Shown: positions 27,064-36,399, counted from the first letter of the stretch. The stretch is 64,000 nucleotides of DNA from Finegoldia magna ATCC 29328 (GCF_000010185.1 NC_010376.1:620001-684000), one strand, 5' to 3'. A program made the numbers and translations. Notes: generated by a model from the letters alone, not told the origin.

Positions 27064-28083
27064 ATGCAAAAAATTAAATGTGCAATCATTGGTTGCGGTA
27101 GAATTTCTTATAAACACGTAGAAGGAATTGCAAACAACGATTCAGAAATAGAATTAGTTGCAGTATGCGATATTATTGAAGAAAGAGCCATAGAAAAAAG
27201 AGATGAATATTTGGAAAGATTTCCTGACAGAGATGTAAAAGTATACACAGATTACAAAAAAATGTTAGAGGAAGTCGACATCGATATGTGTTCTATTTCA
27301 ACAGAAAGTGGATATCATGGTAAAATAGCTCTTCACTGCTTAGAAAAATCAAAACACGTTTTGATTGAAAAACCAATGGCTATGAGCTTGGAAGAAATTG
27401 ACAAAATTAATAAATTAGCTGATGAAAAAGGATTAAAAGTTGGGGTGTGTCACCAAAACAGATTTAATCCTCCAATTCAAAAATTGAAAAAGACAATTGA
27501 TGCTAATAAATTTGGAAAGATGACAAACATCACAGCAAGAGTTTTATGGAACAGAAATCAAAACTACTATAACTTAGCACCATGGAGAGGAACAAAGGCG
27601 CTAGACGGTGGTACATTGATGAATCAATGCATACACGCACTAGACTTATTGTTGTGGATGATGGACGATGAATTAGTAAGCGTAAAAGCTGAGACTGAAA
27701 CTTTCTTAAGAGACATAGAAATGGAAGATTACGGCGTAATTTTGATGAGATTTAAGAGCGGTAGAATTGGATTATTAGAAGGTAGTGCCGATGTTTATCC
27801 TAAAAATCTTGAAGAAACTATTTCTGTGTTTGGTTCAACAGGAACTGCTGTTATCGGTGGATTAGCTGTCAATGAAATCAAAACTTGGGTATTTGAAGAC
27901 GAATCTGAGACTGGAGAATTAAAAGATGATAAATCAATCGACAATGTGTACGGAAATGGACACACTCCATTATACAAAGATTTTATTCACGCAATAAATA
28001 CAGATACTCAACCTTTAATTAATGGTCATGAAGGAAGAAAACCAGTTGAAGTATTAATGAAAGCTTACGGCTGGATTGACTAA
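27064..28083 (+). CDS. Gfo/Idh/MocA-family oxidoreductase, WbpB-like
   Basis: A 339-residue NAD-dependent enzyme. The N-terminal nucleotide-binding site is AIIGCGRISYKHVEGI, EKPMAMSLEEI the conserved active-site loop near residue 100, and ALDGGTLMNQCIHALDLLLWM the substrate-binding helix. WbpB homologues oxidise C3 of UDP-GlcNAc uronate to provide the ketone for WbpE. It is the last gene of the cluster and is followed by a strong terminator, so the pathway set is complete on one transcript. Confidence 0.87.
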   Translation: MQKIKCAIIGCGRISYKHVEGIANNDSEIELVAVCDIIEERAIEKRDEYLERFPDRDVKVYTDYKKMLEEVDIDMCSISTESGYHGKIALHCLEKSKHVLIEKPMAMSLEEIDKINKLADEKGLKVGVCHQNRFNPPIQKLKKTIDANKFGKMTNITARVLWNRNQNYYNLAPWRGTKALDGGTLMNQCIHALDLLLWMMDDELVSVKAETETFLRDIEMEDYGVILMRFKSGRIGLLEGSADVYPKNLEETISVFGSTGTAVIGGLAVNEIKTWVFEDESETGELKDDKSIDNVYGNGHTPLYKDFIHAINTDTQPLINGHEGRKPVEVLMKAYGWID

Positions 28084-28109
28084 TATAACAAATTTAATAT
28101 TTTAAAAGC

Positions 28110-28146
28110 AAACAAGCTCTTGATTTTAATCAAGAGCTTGTTTTAA
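28110..28146 (+). terminator. Terminator after the glycan cluster
   Basis: A perfect 14-base stem (28110-28123 with 28130-28143) around a TTTTAA loop, followed by T-rich sequence. It opens a 323-base gap before amaP. The rest of that gap is AT-rich and, apart from the sigma-B-like element at 28290-28314, shows no gene or RNA I recognise. Confidence 0.88.
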
Positions 28147-28289
28147 TTTAACGAAAATTTTTAAGCTCTATTATTTAAGTGAGTAATATATATTGTAAAT
28201 TTATACTAAACTAACATGCTTTTATCAATAATTTTACATATCATATATCAACCATTCAAGTGTTTGTCTAATTTTTTAATATAAAAAAT

Positions 28290-28314
28290 GTTTAAAAATT
28301 TATAAATAGGGTAT
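28290..28314 (+). promoter_or_regulatory. Sigma-B-type promoter before amaP-asp23
   Basis: GTTTAA (28290-28295), a 13-base spacer, and GGGTAT (28309-28314). This is an exact match to the general-stress sigma-B consensus of Bacillus and Staphylococcus. It lies about 93 bases before the amaP start. In Staphylococcus aureus asp23 is the classic sigma-B-dependent gene. Confidence 0.7.
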
Positions 28315-28406
28315 ATAAATATTAAGGGTTGAAAAAATGCACTATACTAACAATTTATATATATAAATTTGAATATTATAATATCAATAATGTACAAGGA
28401 GGTTTT

Positions 28407-28952
28407 ATGAGTGGATTTAAAAAATTTGTCCATATATTGTTTTCAATATTACTAATTTTGTTTTCTTTAGTAATGTTTTTCACAGTATTCAATTTTGGAC
28501 AAGTTAGTTATAATCTCAGAGAGTTCATGATGAATGAGGTATGCTTTTATATATTTGCTATTATAGGAGCATTAGTCTTAATTGGGGCAATTTTCATAAT
28601 GTTTAAAGCAATTCTCTCTGATGATTTAAGTGATTTCTTGATTTCAAAAGACAAAGATGGAGAAGTTATGATATCTACAGATGCCCTAGAAAATACTGTT
28701 AAACGTACTGTGGATAAATATGAAGACATTAGAACTTCTAATGTTAATGTAAGAGTAAACAATTCTAGTGAACCATATATGAATTGTGATGTAGAAGTTG
28801 GAGTAAGGGATATGTCAAATATCGCTGGTCTTGGCGAAAATATAAAAGAGGACATTAGGTTAAATTTAGAAAACCTATCAGGTTATAAAGTAAAAGATAT
28901 AACAGTTAAGTTCTTGGATTTGACAAAATCTACAAATAAAAGAGTAGTATAG
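28407..28952 (+). CDS. amaP: Alkaline shock response membrane anchor AmaP
   Basis: A 181-residue membrane protein. The start at 28407 (MSGFKKFVHILFSI) has AAGGAGG upstream; the longer frame from 28329 lacks one. Two membrane helices (about 7-30 and 48-71) precede a cytoplasmic Asp23-like domain with VNVRVNNSSEPYMNCDVEVGVRD. AmaP tethers Asp23 to the membrane in Staphylococcus. The order amaP, DUF2273, asp23 is the standard cassette. Confidence 0.85.
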   Translation: MSGFKKFVHILFSILLILFSLVMFFTVFNFGQVSYNLREFMMNEVCFYIFAIIGALVLIGAIFIMFKAILSDDLSDFLISKDKDGEVMISTDALENTVKRTVDKYEDIRTSNVNVRVNNSSEPYMNCDVEVGVRDMSNIAGLGENIKEDIRLNLENLSGYKVKDITVKFLDLTKSTNKRVV

Positions 28953-28961
28953 GGGGAGAAT

Positions 28962-29261
28962 ATGAACAATAATAATATGTTGGATAATTTTGAATCCCCT
29001 GATGAAGAAAAGAGGATAGTATTTGTAAGAGAATATTCAAAAGATAAGTTTGATGAAAGATTAATAAAAAATTTATCAGGATTAAGAAAACCAACTAAAT
29101 ATGGAATTTTAGGTGTAATAATTGCACTTTTATTTTTGAAGCTTGGTTTTTGGGCAACAATATTAATACTACTACTTTTTGGTATAGGTTATGGTTATGG
29201 ATTGTATAAAGAAGGTAATCCTAAATTTATCAGATTTTTGATGAATTTATTTAGGAAATAA
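28962..29261 (+). CDS. DUF2273 small membrane protein of the asp23 cassette
   Basis: A 99-residue protein. A charged N-terminal region (about 1-48) is followed by one or two membrane helices (about 50-82) and a basic end, GNPKFIRFLMNLFRK. The DUF2273 family lies between amaP and asp23 in many Firmicutes and has no known biochemical role. AGGGGGAG precedes the start. Confidence 0.8.
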   Translation: MNNNNMLDNFESPDEEKRIVFVREYSKDKFDERLIKNLSGLRKPTKYGILGVIIALLFLKLGFWATILILLLFGIGYGYGLYKEGNPKFIRFLMNLFRK

Positions 29262-29287
29262 TATAATAAAAAAAGGAGATTAGAAAC

Positions 29288-29743
29288 ATGGAAGAAAAAA
29301 AATACAATGAAGTAAACAAGGTAAATGAAAAGAAAGCTGAAAAGGAACAAGAACAAAAACACGAATCAAAATTAACTTTTGATAACTCAGTAGTTCAAAA
29401 AATAGCTGCAATAGCTGTTAGAGAAGTACCTGGCGTTTTAGATATGGAAGGTGGATTTTTCTCAGGGATTCAAGAAACTTTCGGTGGATATGATGCTACA
29501 AAAGGTATAGAAGCAGAAGTTGGAGAAAAGGAAGCTGCAATTGATGTTTCAGTAATATTAGAATATGGAGTATCAGCAGTTAAAGTATTCCATCAATTAC
29601 AAGAAGTTGTAAAACAAAGCGTAAATAAAATGACTGGATTAGATGTTGTTGAAGTTAATTGCAAAGTAGTTGATGTTATGACAAGAAAAGAATTCAATTT
29701 GAAGAATAAAAAAGAAGAAGAAAATAAGAGCGGATTAAAATAA
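29288..29743 (+). CDS. asp23: Asp23/Gls24 family envelope stress protein
   Basis: A 151-residue soluble protein. A Lys/Glu-rich N-terminus (about 1-30) leads into the Asp23 domain with KIAAIAVREVPGVLDMEGG, VILEYGVSAVKVFHQLQ and VVEVNCKVVDV. Asp23 polymerises under the membrane through AmaP and protects against envelope stress. The AAAGGAG ribosome-binding site is strong. It is last in the operon and shares a terminator with the convergent degV gene. Confidence 0.9.
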   Translation: MEEKKYNEVNKVNEKKAEKEQEQKHESKLTFDNSVVQKIAAIAVREVPGVLDMEGGFFSGIQETFGGYDATKGIEAEVGEKEAAIDVSVILEYGVSAVKVFHQLQEVVKQSVNKMTGLDVVEVNCKVVDVMTRKEFNLKNKKEEENKSGLK

Positions 29744-29750
29744 ACTAAAT

Positions 29751-29785
29751 AAAAAGGGAAGGCAGCGCACCTTCCCTTATTTTAA
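29751..29785. terminator. Shared terminator between asp23 and degV
   Basis: AAGGGAAGG and CCTTCCCTT form a perfect nine-base stem around CAGCGCA. ATTTTAA follows on the plus strand and TTTTTATTT on the minus strand. The stem runs into the degV stop codon. Confidence 0.75.
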
Positions 29786-30631
29786 TGTTACAACAGCTCC
29801 ATAGATATGAGGACCTGTATGTATTACAAAAAGACTTGATATAGATCTTTTATAAATTTTAACATTAGGATAATAATCTTGTATTACTTTTTCTAATTCA
29901 TCTGCATTTTCTTGTAGGTTTGAATGCATTATATAGATATTGTCTATTTGATCGTTAGCTGCGAAGTCAATTATATAATTAAGAATTTGTTGGTTGACTT
30001 TTTTTCTGCCTCTTACTGCATCTATAACTTCCAAATTTCCAGTTTTTTTGATGCAAGTTATAATTGGTTTTATGTTTAATAGATTTCCAACAACTTTACT
30101 TGAGCGTTTAATACGACCACTTGTGTAAAGATAATCCAATTTGTCTACAGTAAAAAAGAAATCTTCTTTTGTTTTTAGTTTTTCTAATTCTTTTACTATT
30201 TCTTCGTAACTTATGCCATTTTCCTTCATTTTTACAGCTTTTTCAATTAGAAAACCCATTCCCATTGAACATGATCTACAGTCTATCAAATGATATGTAA
30301 TTTTATCAGAGTATAAGTTTAATATTTGTCGAAATAGATTATAGGTACCGCTAATTCCGCAGCTCATGCATGTAGCTATTATATGTGTGTATCCTTCTGA
30401 TATGATGTATTCTATTTTTTCAATCAAATCACTTGTTAAGGGAAGCGAACTGCTAATAGTGTTACTATTAATGTCGTTTATAACGTCGTCAATATTTTTT
30501 TCATATTTATCTTTATACGTAACTTCCGAATTGTAAATGATTTGAAGAGGGACTTCAACAATGTTGTATTCTTTGATAATTGATGGATCAACATCGGATG
30601 TAGTGTCAGTTAGAATAGCAATTTTTTGCAT
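29777..30631 (-). CDS. DegV family fatty-acid-binding protein
   Basis: A 284-residue protein. It starts with IAILTDTTSDVDPSIIKEY, the DegV signature, followed by TSSLPLTSDL-like (SSSLPLTSD), CMSCGISGTYN and LIDCRSCSMGMGFLIEKA. The family binds fatty acids in a two-domain fold, and some members (FakB) present them to the kinase FakA for phosphorylation. Which role applies here cannot be read from the sequence. The gene stands alone, with an extended -10 (TGGTATAAT, minus strand, 30671-30679). Confidence 0.88.
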   Translation of the reverse strand: MQKIAILTDTTSDVDPSIIKEYNIVEVPLQIIYNSEVTYKDKYEKNIDDVINDINSNTISSSLPLTSDLIEKIEYIISEGYTHIIATCMSCGISGTYNLFRQILNLYSDKITYHLIDCRSCSMGMGFLIEKAVKMKENGISYEEIVKELEKLKTKEDFFFTVDKLDYLYTSGRIKRSSKVVGNLLNIKPIITCIKKTGNLEVIDAVRGRKKVNQQILNYIIDFAANDQIDNIYIMHSNLQENADELEKVIQDYYPNVKIYKRSISSLFVIHTGPHIYGAVVTLK

Positions 30632-30670
30632 ATTTTATTCCTTTCTAAATTTTAATACGATAATATAAAC

Positions 30671-30679
30671 ATTATACCA
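30671..30679 (-). promoter_or_regulatory. Extended -10 promoter for degV
   Basis: On the minus strand TGGTATAAT is an exact extended -10. It is packed directly behind the phoR terminator. Confidence 0.5.
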
Positions 30680-30684
30680 TTTTA

Positions 30685-30717
30685 ACGAAAAAAATACGAC
30701 AAGCAGTTGCCGTATTT
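30685..30717 (-). terminator. Terminator of the pst-pho operon
   Basis: On the minus strand an 11-base stem (AAATACGGCAA / TTGTCGTATTT, one wobble) is followed by a T run. The 5' arm overlaps the phoR stop codon. Confidence 0.8.
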
Positions 30718-32422
30718 AAATCGTTATCGTGATTTTTGTTCCAACATCTAATTTAGATTCAAGCTCTATAGTTCCATCATGAATATCCACGATATGTTTA
30801 ATTATTGAAAGTCCAAGGCCTGTAGATTCTTGTGAAGAGCGTGATTTATCAACGACGAAGAATCTTTCAAATACTCTTTTTTGATATTTTTCGGCAATGC
30901 CAATACCTGTATCTTCACAGATTATTTTAGTTTTATCATTATCTTTGAATATCGAAATCTTGATTTTACCGGAAATCTTATTGTATTTGATTGCGTTTGT
31001 AACCAAGTTTTCAATCATTTCTTTGATTAGATTTTCATTACCGTATATTAAACAATTTTCTTGTAAATCTGTAATGATTTCGATTTGTTTACTATCCAAC
31101 TTGTTTTGATTGGACTTAATTATTTCATCGATTATCTTTTCAGGGTTGAAAAGAATTTTCTCAATATTATCACCAGATTCGTCTAATTTGGAAAGTTTAA
31201 TTATATTATCAATTAATTCCAATAATCTCAACCCTTCTTGGTGAATAATTGATGCAAATTTGCTTACATTTTCAGGACTTACCATGTTGTTTTCAATCAT
31301 TTCGGCATATCCATTTATTGAGGTAAGTGGAGATTTTAATTCATGACTAACATTTGCCGAAAATTCTCTTCTTCTTTTTTCGGCTTTGATTTTATCACTT
31401 TCATCTACCAAAAATAGTAGAACGCCATTGATATTTTCTTCATCTAATACTGGCGCAATATACATAGACAATAGAATTCCCTGCATTTCTATATTAATAT
31501 GGTGTGCTGTTTTTGTAGATATTACATCTTTAATAGCAGAATGGATTTTTAAGTCTCTATTTAACGAAATAAATGGTCTACCTTCGTATCTCGAATCAGA
31601 TGCTCCAAACAAAAACTCAGCAGATTTATTTACTGACAAAACATTCATATTTTTATCAAGCAAGATAAGGCCTTCTCTCATATTATCCGTAATAGTTTTT
31701 ATTGTAGTAGATCTTTCTTGTAATTCATCCACATATTTTTTTATAGTTTCGTTTTTTCGCCTAATAATATTGATAAATGGTATAAGTTCATCGTAAACTG
31801 GTTGTTCTAATAATTTTGATTCTTTGTCATTAACGATGTTATCATCTAATTCATTGGCAATAGTTTCTATAGGATCTAAGATTTGTCTTACTTGTCTTCT
31901 ATTAATATCGATTAATAATATTAATGATAATGCTAATATCAATAGGGTATACGGCAATAAATCCAAAATAGTTTTCAAAAAACTTGCCGATTCACAACTA
32001 ACTCTAAGGACATCAGAATTTTCTTGTAGAATAGCTACGTAATACATATTTTTACCAAAACTATCAGACTTACGAGTTATTGAACCGATTTTGGATTCTC
32101 TTGCATCTTTGACTTCTTCTCTGTTATTGTGATTATCCAAAGAATTTACATTTGTGTCAGTATCATAAACTACATTTCCATTTTTATCTATAAGTGTAAA
32201 TCTATTTGAAGGATTAATTATTTTAAATTTCTTAATATTGGTAATGGTATTATCACGACTATTATCGCTGATAGAATCTAAATATTGGACTTGTCGAAGT
32301 AGGGTTGTCTCTTCTTTTGATTTGTTGTAATTGTAAAATATAAAATTCTGTAAACCCAATCCAACAGCCAGGGCTATTATAATTACAAGAGAAATTCTAG
32401 TGTAAATTTTTCTTTTCATCAT
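30716..32422 (-). CDS. phoR: Phosphate sensor histidine kinase PhoR
   Basis: A 568-residue membrane kinase. Two membrane helices (about 10-28 and 150-172) flank an extracytoplasmic domain with a PAS-like FTLIDKNGNVVYDTD. A linker, an internal PAS domain (about 235-340), HisKA with SHELKSPLTSINGY, and HATPase with NLVTNAIKYN and DTGIGIAEKYQKRVFERFF follow. The position after pst and phoU marks it as the phosphate-limitation kinase. It is coupled to phoP by an ATGA overlap. Confidence 0.9.
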   Translation of the reverse strand: MMKRKIYTRISLVIIIALAVGLGLQNFIFYNYNKSKEETTLLRQVQYLDSISDNSRDNTITNIKKFKIINPSNRFTLIDKNGNVVYDTDTNVNSLDNHNNREEVKDARESKIGSITRKSDSFGKNMYYVAILQENSDVLRVSCESASFLKTILDLLPYTLLILALSLILLIDINRRQVRQILDPIETIANELDDNIVNDKESKLLEQPVYDELIPFINIIRRKNETIKKYVDELQERSTTIKTITDNMREGLILLDKNMNVLSVNKSAEFLFGASDSRYEGRPFISLNRDLKIHSAIKDVISTKTAHHINIEMQGILLSMYIAPVLDEENINGVLLFLVDESDKIKAEKRRREFSANVSHELKSPLTSINGYAEMIENNMVSPENVSKFASIIHQEGLRLLELIDNIIKLSKLDESGDNIEKILFNPEKIIDEIIKSNQNKLDSKQIEIITDLQENCLIYGNENLIKEMIENLVTNAIKYNKISGKIKISIFKDNDKTKIICEDTGIGIAEKYQKRVFERFFVVDKSRSSQESTGLGLSIIKHIVDIHDGTIELESKLDVGTKITITI

Positions 32423-33087
32423 TCACCAGCTTTATATCCTAGATTTCTTATCGTTTTGATTATGCTAGAAGCGTTTTTAAGTTTTTGCCTTAAAGTTGCT
32501 ATATGAACATCAACTGTACGTGATTCTCCTTCAAAATCGAATCCCCAGATTTTGGTCATGATATTTTCTCTAGTCAAAACTTTGCCGACATTTGATAGGA
32601 GATAGTACAGTAATTCAAATTCCTTGTAAGTTAATTCTACATTTTCTCCATCAACACTAACAGTTCTTTTATCATAATCTAATTCAATATTCTTATAGAT
32701 AATTTTAGATTTTGTTTTACTTAGTGAGGATCTTCTTAGTAGTGCTCTGACTCTTGCTAGTAGTTCCATAATACTAAAAGGTTTGATCATATAATCATCA
32801 GCGCCACTATCAAGACCCACTATTTTATCGTATTCTGTAGTCTTGGCAGTAAGCATCATTACTGGGATGTTTTTTGTTTTTTCATTATTTCTGATTTCTT
32901 TTAAAATTTCAAGCCCGCTTTTTCCCGGAAGCATAATATCTAGAATAATTAAATCTATACTAGAAGAATACAATGTGGATTTGAATTCTCCATAGTCTCC
33001 AAATCCCATTGCATCGTAGCCTTCATTATTAAGTGCGTAGATAATTAATTCTCTTATGCTTTTGTCATCTTCCACACAGCAAATCAT
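32419..33087 (-). CDS. phoP: Phosphate response regulator PhoP (PhoB type)
   Basis: A 222-residue OmpR-family regulator. I start at 33087 (MICCVEDDKSIREL), because the ATG overlaps the phoU stop as ATGA and the receiver fold begins there. The longer frame adds residues from inside phoU. The receiver has EDD, the phospho-Asp in LIILDIMLPG, and Lys in MIKPFS. The winged-helix domain ends in RTVDVHIATLRQKLK. The expected targets are the two TTNACA arrays upstream of pstS and pstC. Confidence 0.92.
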   Translation of the reverse strand: MICCVEDDKSIRELIIYALNNEGYDAMGFGDYGEFKSTLYSSSIDLIILDIMLPGKSGLEILKEIRNNEKTKNIPVMMLTAKTTEYDKIVGLDSGADDYMIKPFSIMELLARVRALLRRSSLSKTKSKIIYKNIELDYDKRTVSVDGENVELTYKEFELLYYLLSNVGKVLTRENIMTKIWGFDFEGESRTVDVHIATLRQKLKNASSIIKTIRNLGYKAGE

Positions 33088-33740
33088 TGTGCATTTTCCT
33101 CGTATCTTTCGCCAGTAACTGAGAATATTACCCAAGTTGCAATTCTTTCTGCATTATCACCAATTCTTTCAATGTATTTTGCAACTTGAATTAAATCGAT
33201 AATTTGTTCAGGATTTTCACAACCAGATTTAATCAATTCTATTGATTCTTCCATGAAGTGTGCAAAAAGTTCATCAACTTCATCGTCTTTTTTGATTACA
33301 GAATTTGCCAATTCGACATCATCATCAGTAAAAGCGTTGACACTTTCTACAAGCATTTTTTGAGCGCTTTTGCCCATGGATCTTATCATCGTCAAATCTT
33401 TTGGAAGCTGTGATTTACCAATCAACATAACAAGTTCCGAAATTTCTTGTGCATGGTTTCCGATTTTACTCATACAAGAAAGAATTCTAAGTGCTGATGA
33501 AATAAATCTCAAGTCTTTTGCGACAGGAGATTGTGTAGTAAGAAGTCTCAAACAAGTATCTTCTACTTCTTTTGACATTTCATAAATAGTTTCTTGAGAA
33601 TCATAAACTTTTTGTGCTATTTCCAAATCTTGAGTTTCCAATGCATAAGTGCTTTGTTCGATCTGTCTTTCGACATTTGCTCCAAGAAAAATTAAATTAT
33701 GTTTTAATTCTTCTAATTGATGTGTAAAATATTTTCTCAT
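33084..33740 (-). CDS. phoU: Phosphate transport regulator PhoU
   Basis: A 218-residue helical protein of two three-helix repeats. Each repeat keeps the metal-binding EXXXD-like motif: VEDTCLRLLTTQSPVAKDLRF in the first and IQVAKYIERIGDNAERIA in the second. PhoU links PstB to PhoR and restrains phosphate uptake when phosphate is high. It has AGAGGTGAT before the ATG, and its stop overlaps the phoP start. Confidence 0.93.
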   Translation of the reverse strand: MRKYFTHQLEELKHNLIFLGANVERQIEQSTYALETQDLEIAQKVYDSQETIYEMSKEVEDTCLRLLTTQSPVAKDLRFISSALRILSCMSKIGNHAQEISELVMLIGKSQLPKDLTMIRSMGKSAQKMLVESVNAFTDDDVELANSVIKKDDEVDELFAHFMEESIELIKSGCENPEQIIDLIQVAKYIERIGDNAERIATWVIFSVTGERYEENAQ

Positions 33741-33754
33741 AATATCACCTCTTT

Positions 33755-34507
33755 TTAACCGAATCTACCAGTAATATAATCTTCTGTTCTCTTATCCTCA
33801 GGTTTTGAGAACAGTATATCAGTATTATTAAATTCTATAACTTCACCTGTCAAGAAAAATGCTGTCTTGTCAGAAATACGAGCAGCTTGTTGCATGTTGT
33901 GAGTTACCATTACTATTGTGTATTTTGATTTTAAATCTTGGCACAAATCCTCAATTTTGTTTGTAGAGATAGGGTCAAGAGCAGATGTAGGTTCATCCAT
34001 TAATAACACTTCAGGTTCAACAGCCAAGGCTCTTGCAATACAGATTCTTTGTTGTTGACCTCCTGAAATTGAAAGTGCATTCTTTTTTAAATTATCTTTT
34101 ACTTCATCCCAAATTGCTGCACCTTTTAAAGATTTTTCTACAATTTCATCTAACTTAGCTTTATTTTTTTCTCCATGTAATCTTGGACCATAAGCGATAT
34201 TATCATAGATGGACATAGGGAATGGATTAGGTTTTTGAAAAACCATACCGACTCTTTTCCTTAATAAGTTTACGTCGTAATTTTTATCGTAAATGTCTTT
34301 ACCATCTAAAGTTATTAAACCTTCGATTCGACATCCATCAATAAGATCATTCATTCTATTTAGACACTTAAGCATTGTAGATTTACCACAACCAGAAGGT
34401 CCGATAAAAGCAGTAATTTCATTAGATTTCATTTCCATGTTGATTTTCTTTAGAGCTTGAAAATCATCATAATATAAATCAACATCTTTTATACTTATCT
34501 TAGACAT
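33755..34507 (-). CDS. pstB: Phosphate importer ATPase PstB
   Basis: A 250-residue ABC ATPase. Walker [10 protein letters not shown] (about 36-44), [15 protein letters not shown] typical of PstB, signature [10 protein letters not shown] (about 146-155) and Walker [13 protein letters not shown] (about 170-181). It drives PstCA. The ATG overlaps the pstA stop codon by one base. Confidence 0.95.
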   Translation of the reverse strand: MSKISIKDVDLYYDDFQALKKINMEMKSNEITAFIGPSGCGKSTMLKCLNRMNDLIDGCRIEGLITLDGKDIYDKNYDVNLLRKRVGMVFQKPNPFPMSIYDNIAYGPRLHGEKNKAKLDEIVEKSLKGAAIWDEVKDNLKKNALSISGGQQQRICIARALAVEPEVLLMDEPTSALDPISTNKIEDLCQDLKSKYTIVMVTHNMQQAARISDKTAFFLTGEVIEFNNTDILFSKPEDKRTEDYITGRFG

Positions 34508-35382
34508 TATTTACTTCCTTTCGTTAATTTTTTTCCTATTAAATTGGAAATTATATTTATTATTAAAACTAAAATTACCAATACAACGCCAGTTGCATAA
34601 GATTCTTCTACATGAAAACCTTCAGAAGATAATACGTACATGTGTAATGCTAGACTTCTTCCAGATTGCATCAAACTTGATGGCACACGAGGATCTGTTC
34701 CTAATGTAAACATCAATGCAGCGGTTTCTCCTACAACTCTTCCTATTGAAAGAATAATTCCAGCCATGATTCCAGGCATTGCGACAGGAAGTAATACCTT
34801 TCTTATAGTATACAACTTTCCAGCTCCTAATGCATAACTACCAGCTCTTAATTCATCATCGATTGATAACAAGGCTTGTTCACTGGCTCTAATTATTAAT
34901 GGTAGCACCATTATGAACATTGTAAGAACACCTGATATTAAAGAATATCTAAATTTTAATCTCATTACGAATAATAACATACCAAATAAACCATAAACTA
35001 TTGATGGAATACCAGATAATGTTTCTGTTGCAAGTCTGATAAGAGTAACTACTTTAGAATTCTTCTTAGAGTATTCAGACAAATAAATTGCTGTAAATAT
35101 TCCGATAGGGCTTGCAATTAATAATGTAAATAAAACTAACATGATAGTAGTTTTAATTGAAGGCATCATTGATACGTTTTTGGAAGTATAGTGATTTGAA
35201 AACATATTGGGTTTTAAATGGGGAATACCATTAACTAGCATGTAAATAATTAAATAAAATAATACAGCTAAAGTAATAAAAGCCATCAAATAAATAAAAC
35301 CTTTAATGATTCTACTTTTAGTTTTATTTTTTCTTAAATTTTTTAAACTATTTGTTGATACATCAATAGAATTATTTTCCAT
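34507..35382 (-). CDS. pstA: Phosphate permease PstA
   Basis: A 291-residue membrane permease with six helices after a basic N-terminal segment. Typical blocks are [27 protein letters not shown] and the EAA-like loop [25 protein letters not shown]. The signal [12 protein letters not shown] follows. It overlaps pstC by 11 bases and abuts pstB. Confidence 0.94.
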   Translation of the reverse strand: MENNSIDVSTNSLKNLRKNKTKSRIIKGFIYLMAFITLAVLFYLIIYMLVNGIPHLKPNMFSNHYTSKNVSMMPSIKTTIMLVLFTLLIASPIGIFTAIYLSEYSKKNSKVVTLIRLATETLSGIPSIVYGLFGMLLFVMRLKFRYSLISGVLTMFIMVLPLIIRASEQALLSIDDELRAGSYALGAGKLYTIRKVLLPVAMPGIMAGIILSIGRVVGETAALMFTLGTDPRVPSSLMQSGRSLALHMYVLSSEGFHVEESYATGVVLVILVLIINIISNLIGKKLTKGSK

Positions 35383-36241
35383 TATTTACACCTCTCTTAA
35401 TCAAATTAAATATTAGATTTATTAAAAGTATAAATACGAATAATACCATTGCAGTTGCAATCAAAGCATCTCTATGAGCACCAGACGCATAAGCCATGTC
35501 CAATACGATGTTAGTTGTCATAGTACGCGTTCCTGAAAAAATACTTTTTGCTATTACAGGTTGATTTCCTGCAACTAAATACACTGCCATTGTTTCTCCG
35601 ATAGCACGTCCAATTCCGAGAATTATTGATGATAATATACCAGACTTTGCAGCAGGAACTACAACTCCCATTACAGCTAATTCGTGACTAGCTCCAAGTG
35701 CAACACTTCCTTCATAATAAGAATCTACAACAGTATTTATTGCACTTTCAGATAAAGTGATTATAGTAGGTAAAATCATAATGCCTAGCAGAATAGAAGC
35801 TGTGACTATGTTCATACCAGTTCCTCCAAAAGCTTTTCTAATCATAGGAACGATAACTACCAAAGCAAAGAAACCGTAAACTATGGATGGAATACCAGCC
35901 ATTAAATCAATACAAGGTCTCAAAAAATTATATAATTTTTTTGGACAGAACTTTGCAAGATAAATTGCTGTGAAAATTCCGATAGGTACTCCTATAATTA
36001 TGGAGCCAATAGTTACATAAATACTACCGATAATCATTGGAAGTATACCAAATTGAGCAGGGACATCGACCGGAGCCCAATCTTTACCAAATATAAAATT
36101 AGTTAAGCCAACTTTTTTTATAAAAGGCATTGATTCACCAAAAATGAAAAAACATATCAAAACTATCGCAAAGATAGAAGTCAATGCTGATACTAAAAAT
36201 ACGTATTTCATTATTGATTCAGATAAATATTTCTTTTTCAT
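35372..36241 (-). CDS. pstC: Phosphate permease PstC
   Basis: A 289-residue membrane permease with six helices. Characteristic blocks are [48 protein letters not shown] and GRAIGETMAVYLVAGN. An AAAGGA ribosome-binding site precedes the ATG. A terminator and then a second PhoP-box array separate it from pstS, so it can be transcribed from its own promoter. Confidence 0.94.
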   Translation of the reverse strand: MKKKYLSESIMKYVFLVSALTSIFAIVLICFFIFGESMPFIKKVGLTNFIFGKDWAPVDVPAQFGILPMIIGSIYVTIGSIIIGVPIGIFTAIYLAKFCPKKLYNFLRPCIDLMAGIPSIVYGFFALVVIVPMIRKAFGGTGMNIVTASILLGIMILPTIITLSESAINTVVDSYYEGSVALGASHELAVMGVVVPAAKSGILSSIILGIGRAIGETMAVYLVAGNQPVIAKSIFSGTRTMTTNIVLDMAYASGAHRDALIATAMVLFVFILLINLIFNLIKRGVNNGK

Positions 36242-36272
36242 ATTAAATCCTTTCTACATTTTTATCACCTTA

Positions 36273-36326
36273 ATATTATCAAGAGCTTGTAAAATTAATG
36301 CGATAAAAATGTTAATTAAATGTAAA
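36273..36326 (-). promoter_or_regulatory. PhoP-box array and promoter upstream of pstC
   Basis: Read on the minus strand: TTTACA (36326-36321), TTAACA (36315-36310), ATCGCA (36304-36299) and TTTACA (36293-36288). They are spaced 11 bases apart and three of four fit the PhoP half-site. A -10-like TAATAT lies at 36278-36273, nine bases beyond the last repeat. The same nine-base distance occurs in the pstS array. Confidence 0.6.
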
Positions 36327-36399
36327 GTTTTTTAATTAGTATCGTGAAAATCTATTGAAATAGGGAAATATTAGATTTTACAAATGTAAAATAAAATTT

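Noticed and set aside
28147-28406. Possible riboswitch or small RNA in the AT-rich gap before amaP
   Set aside because: Apart from the preceding terminator and the sigma-B-like promoter I found no stable hairpin or conserved riboswitch motif.
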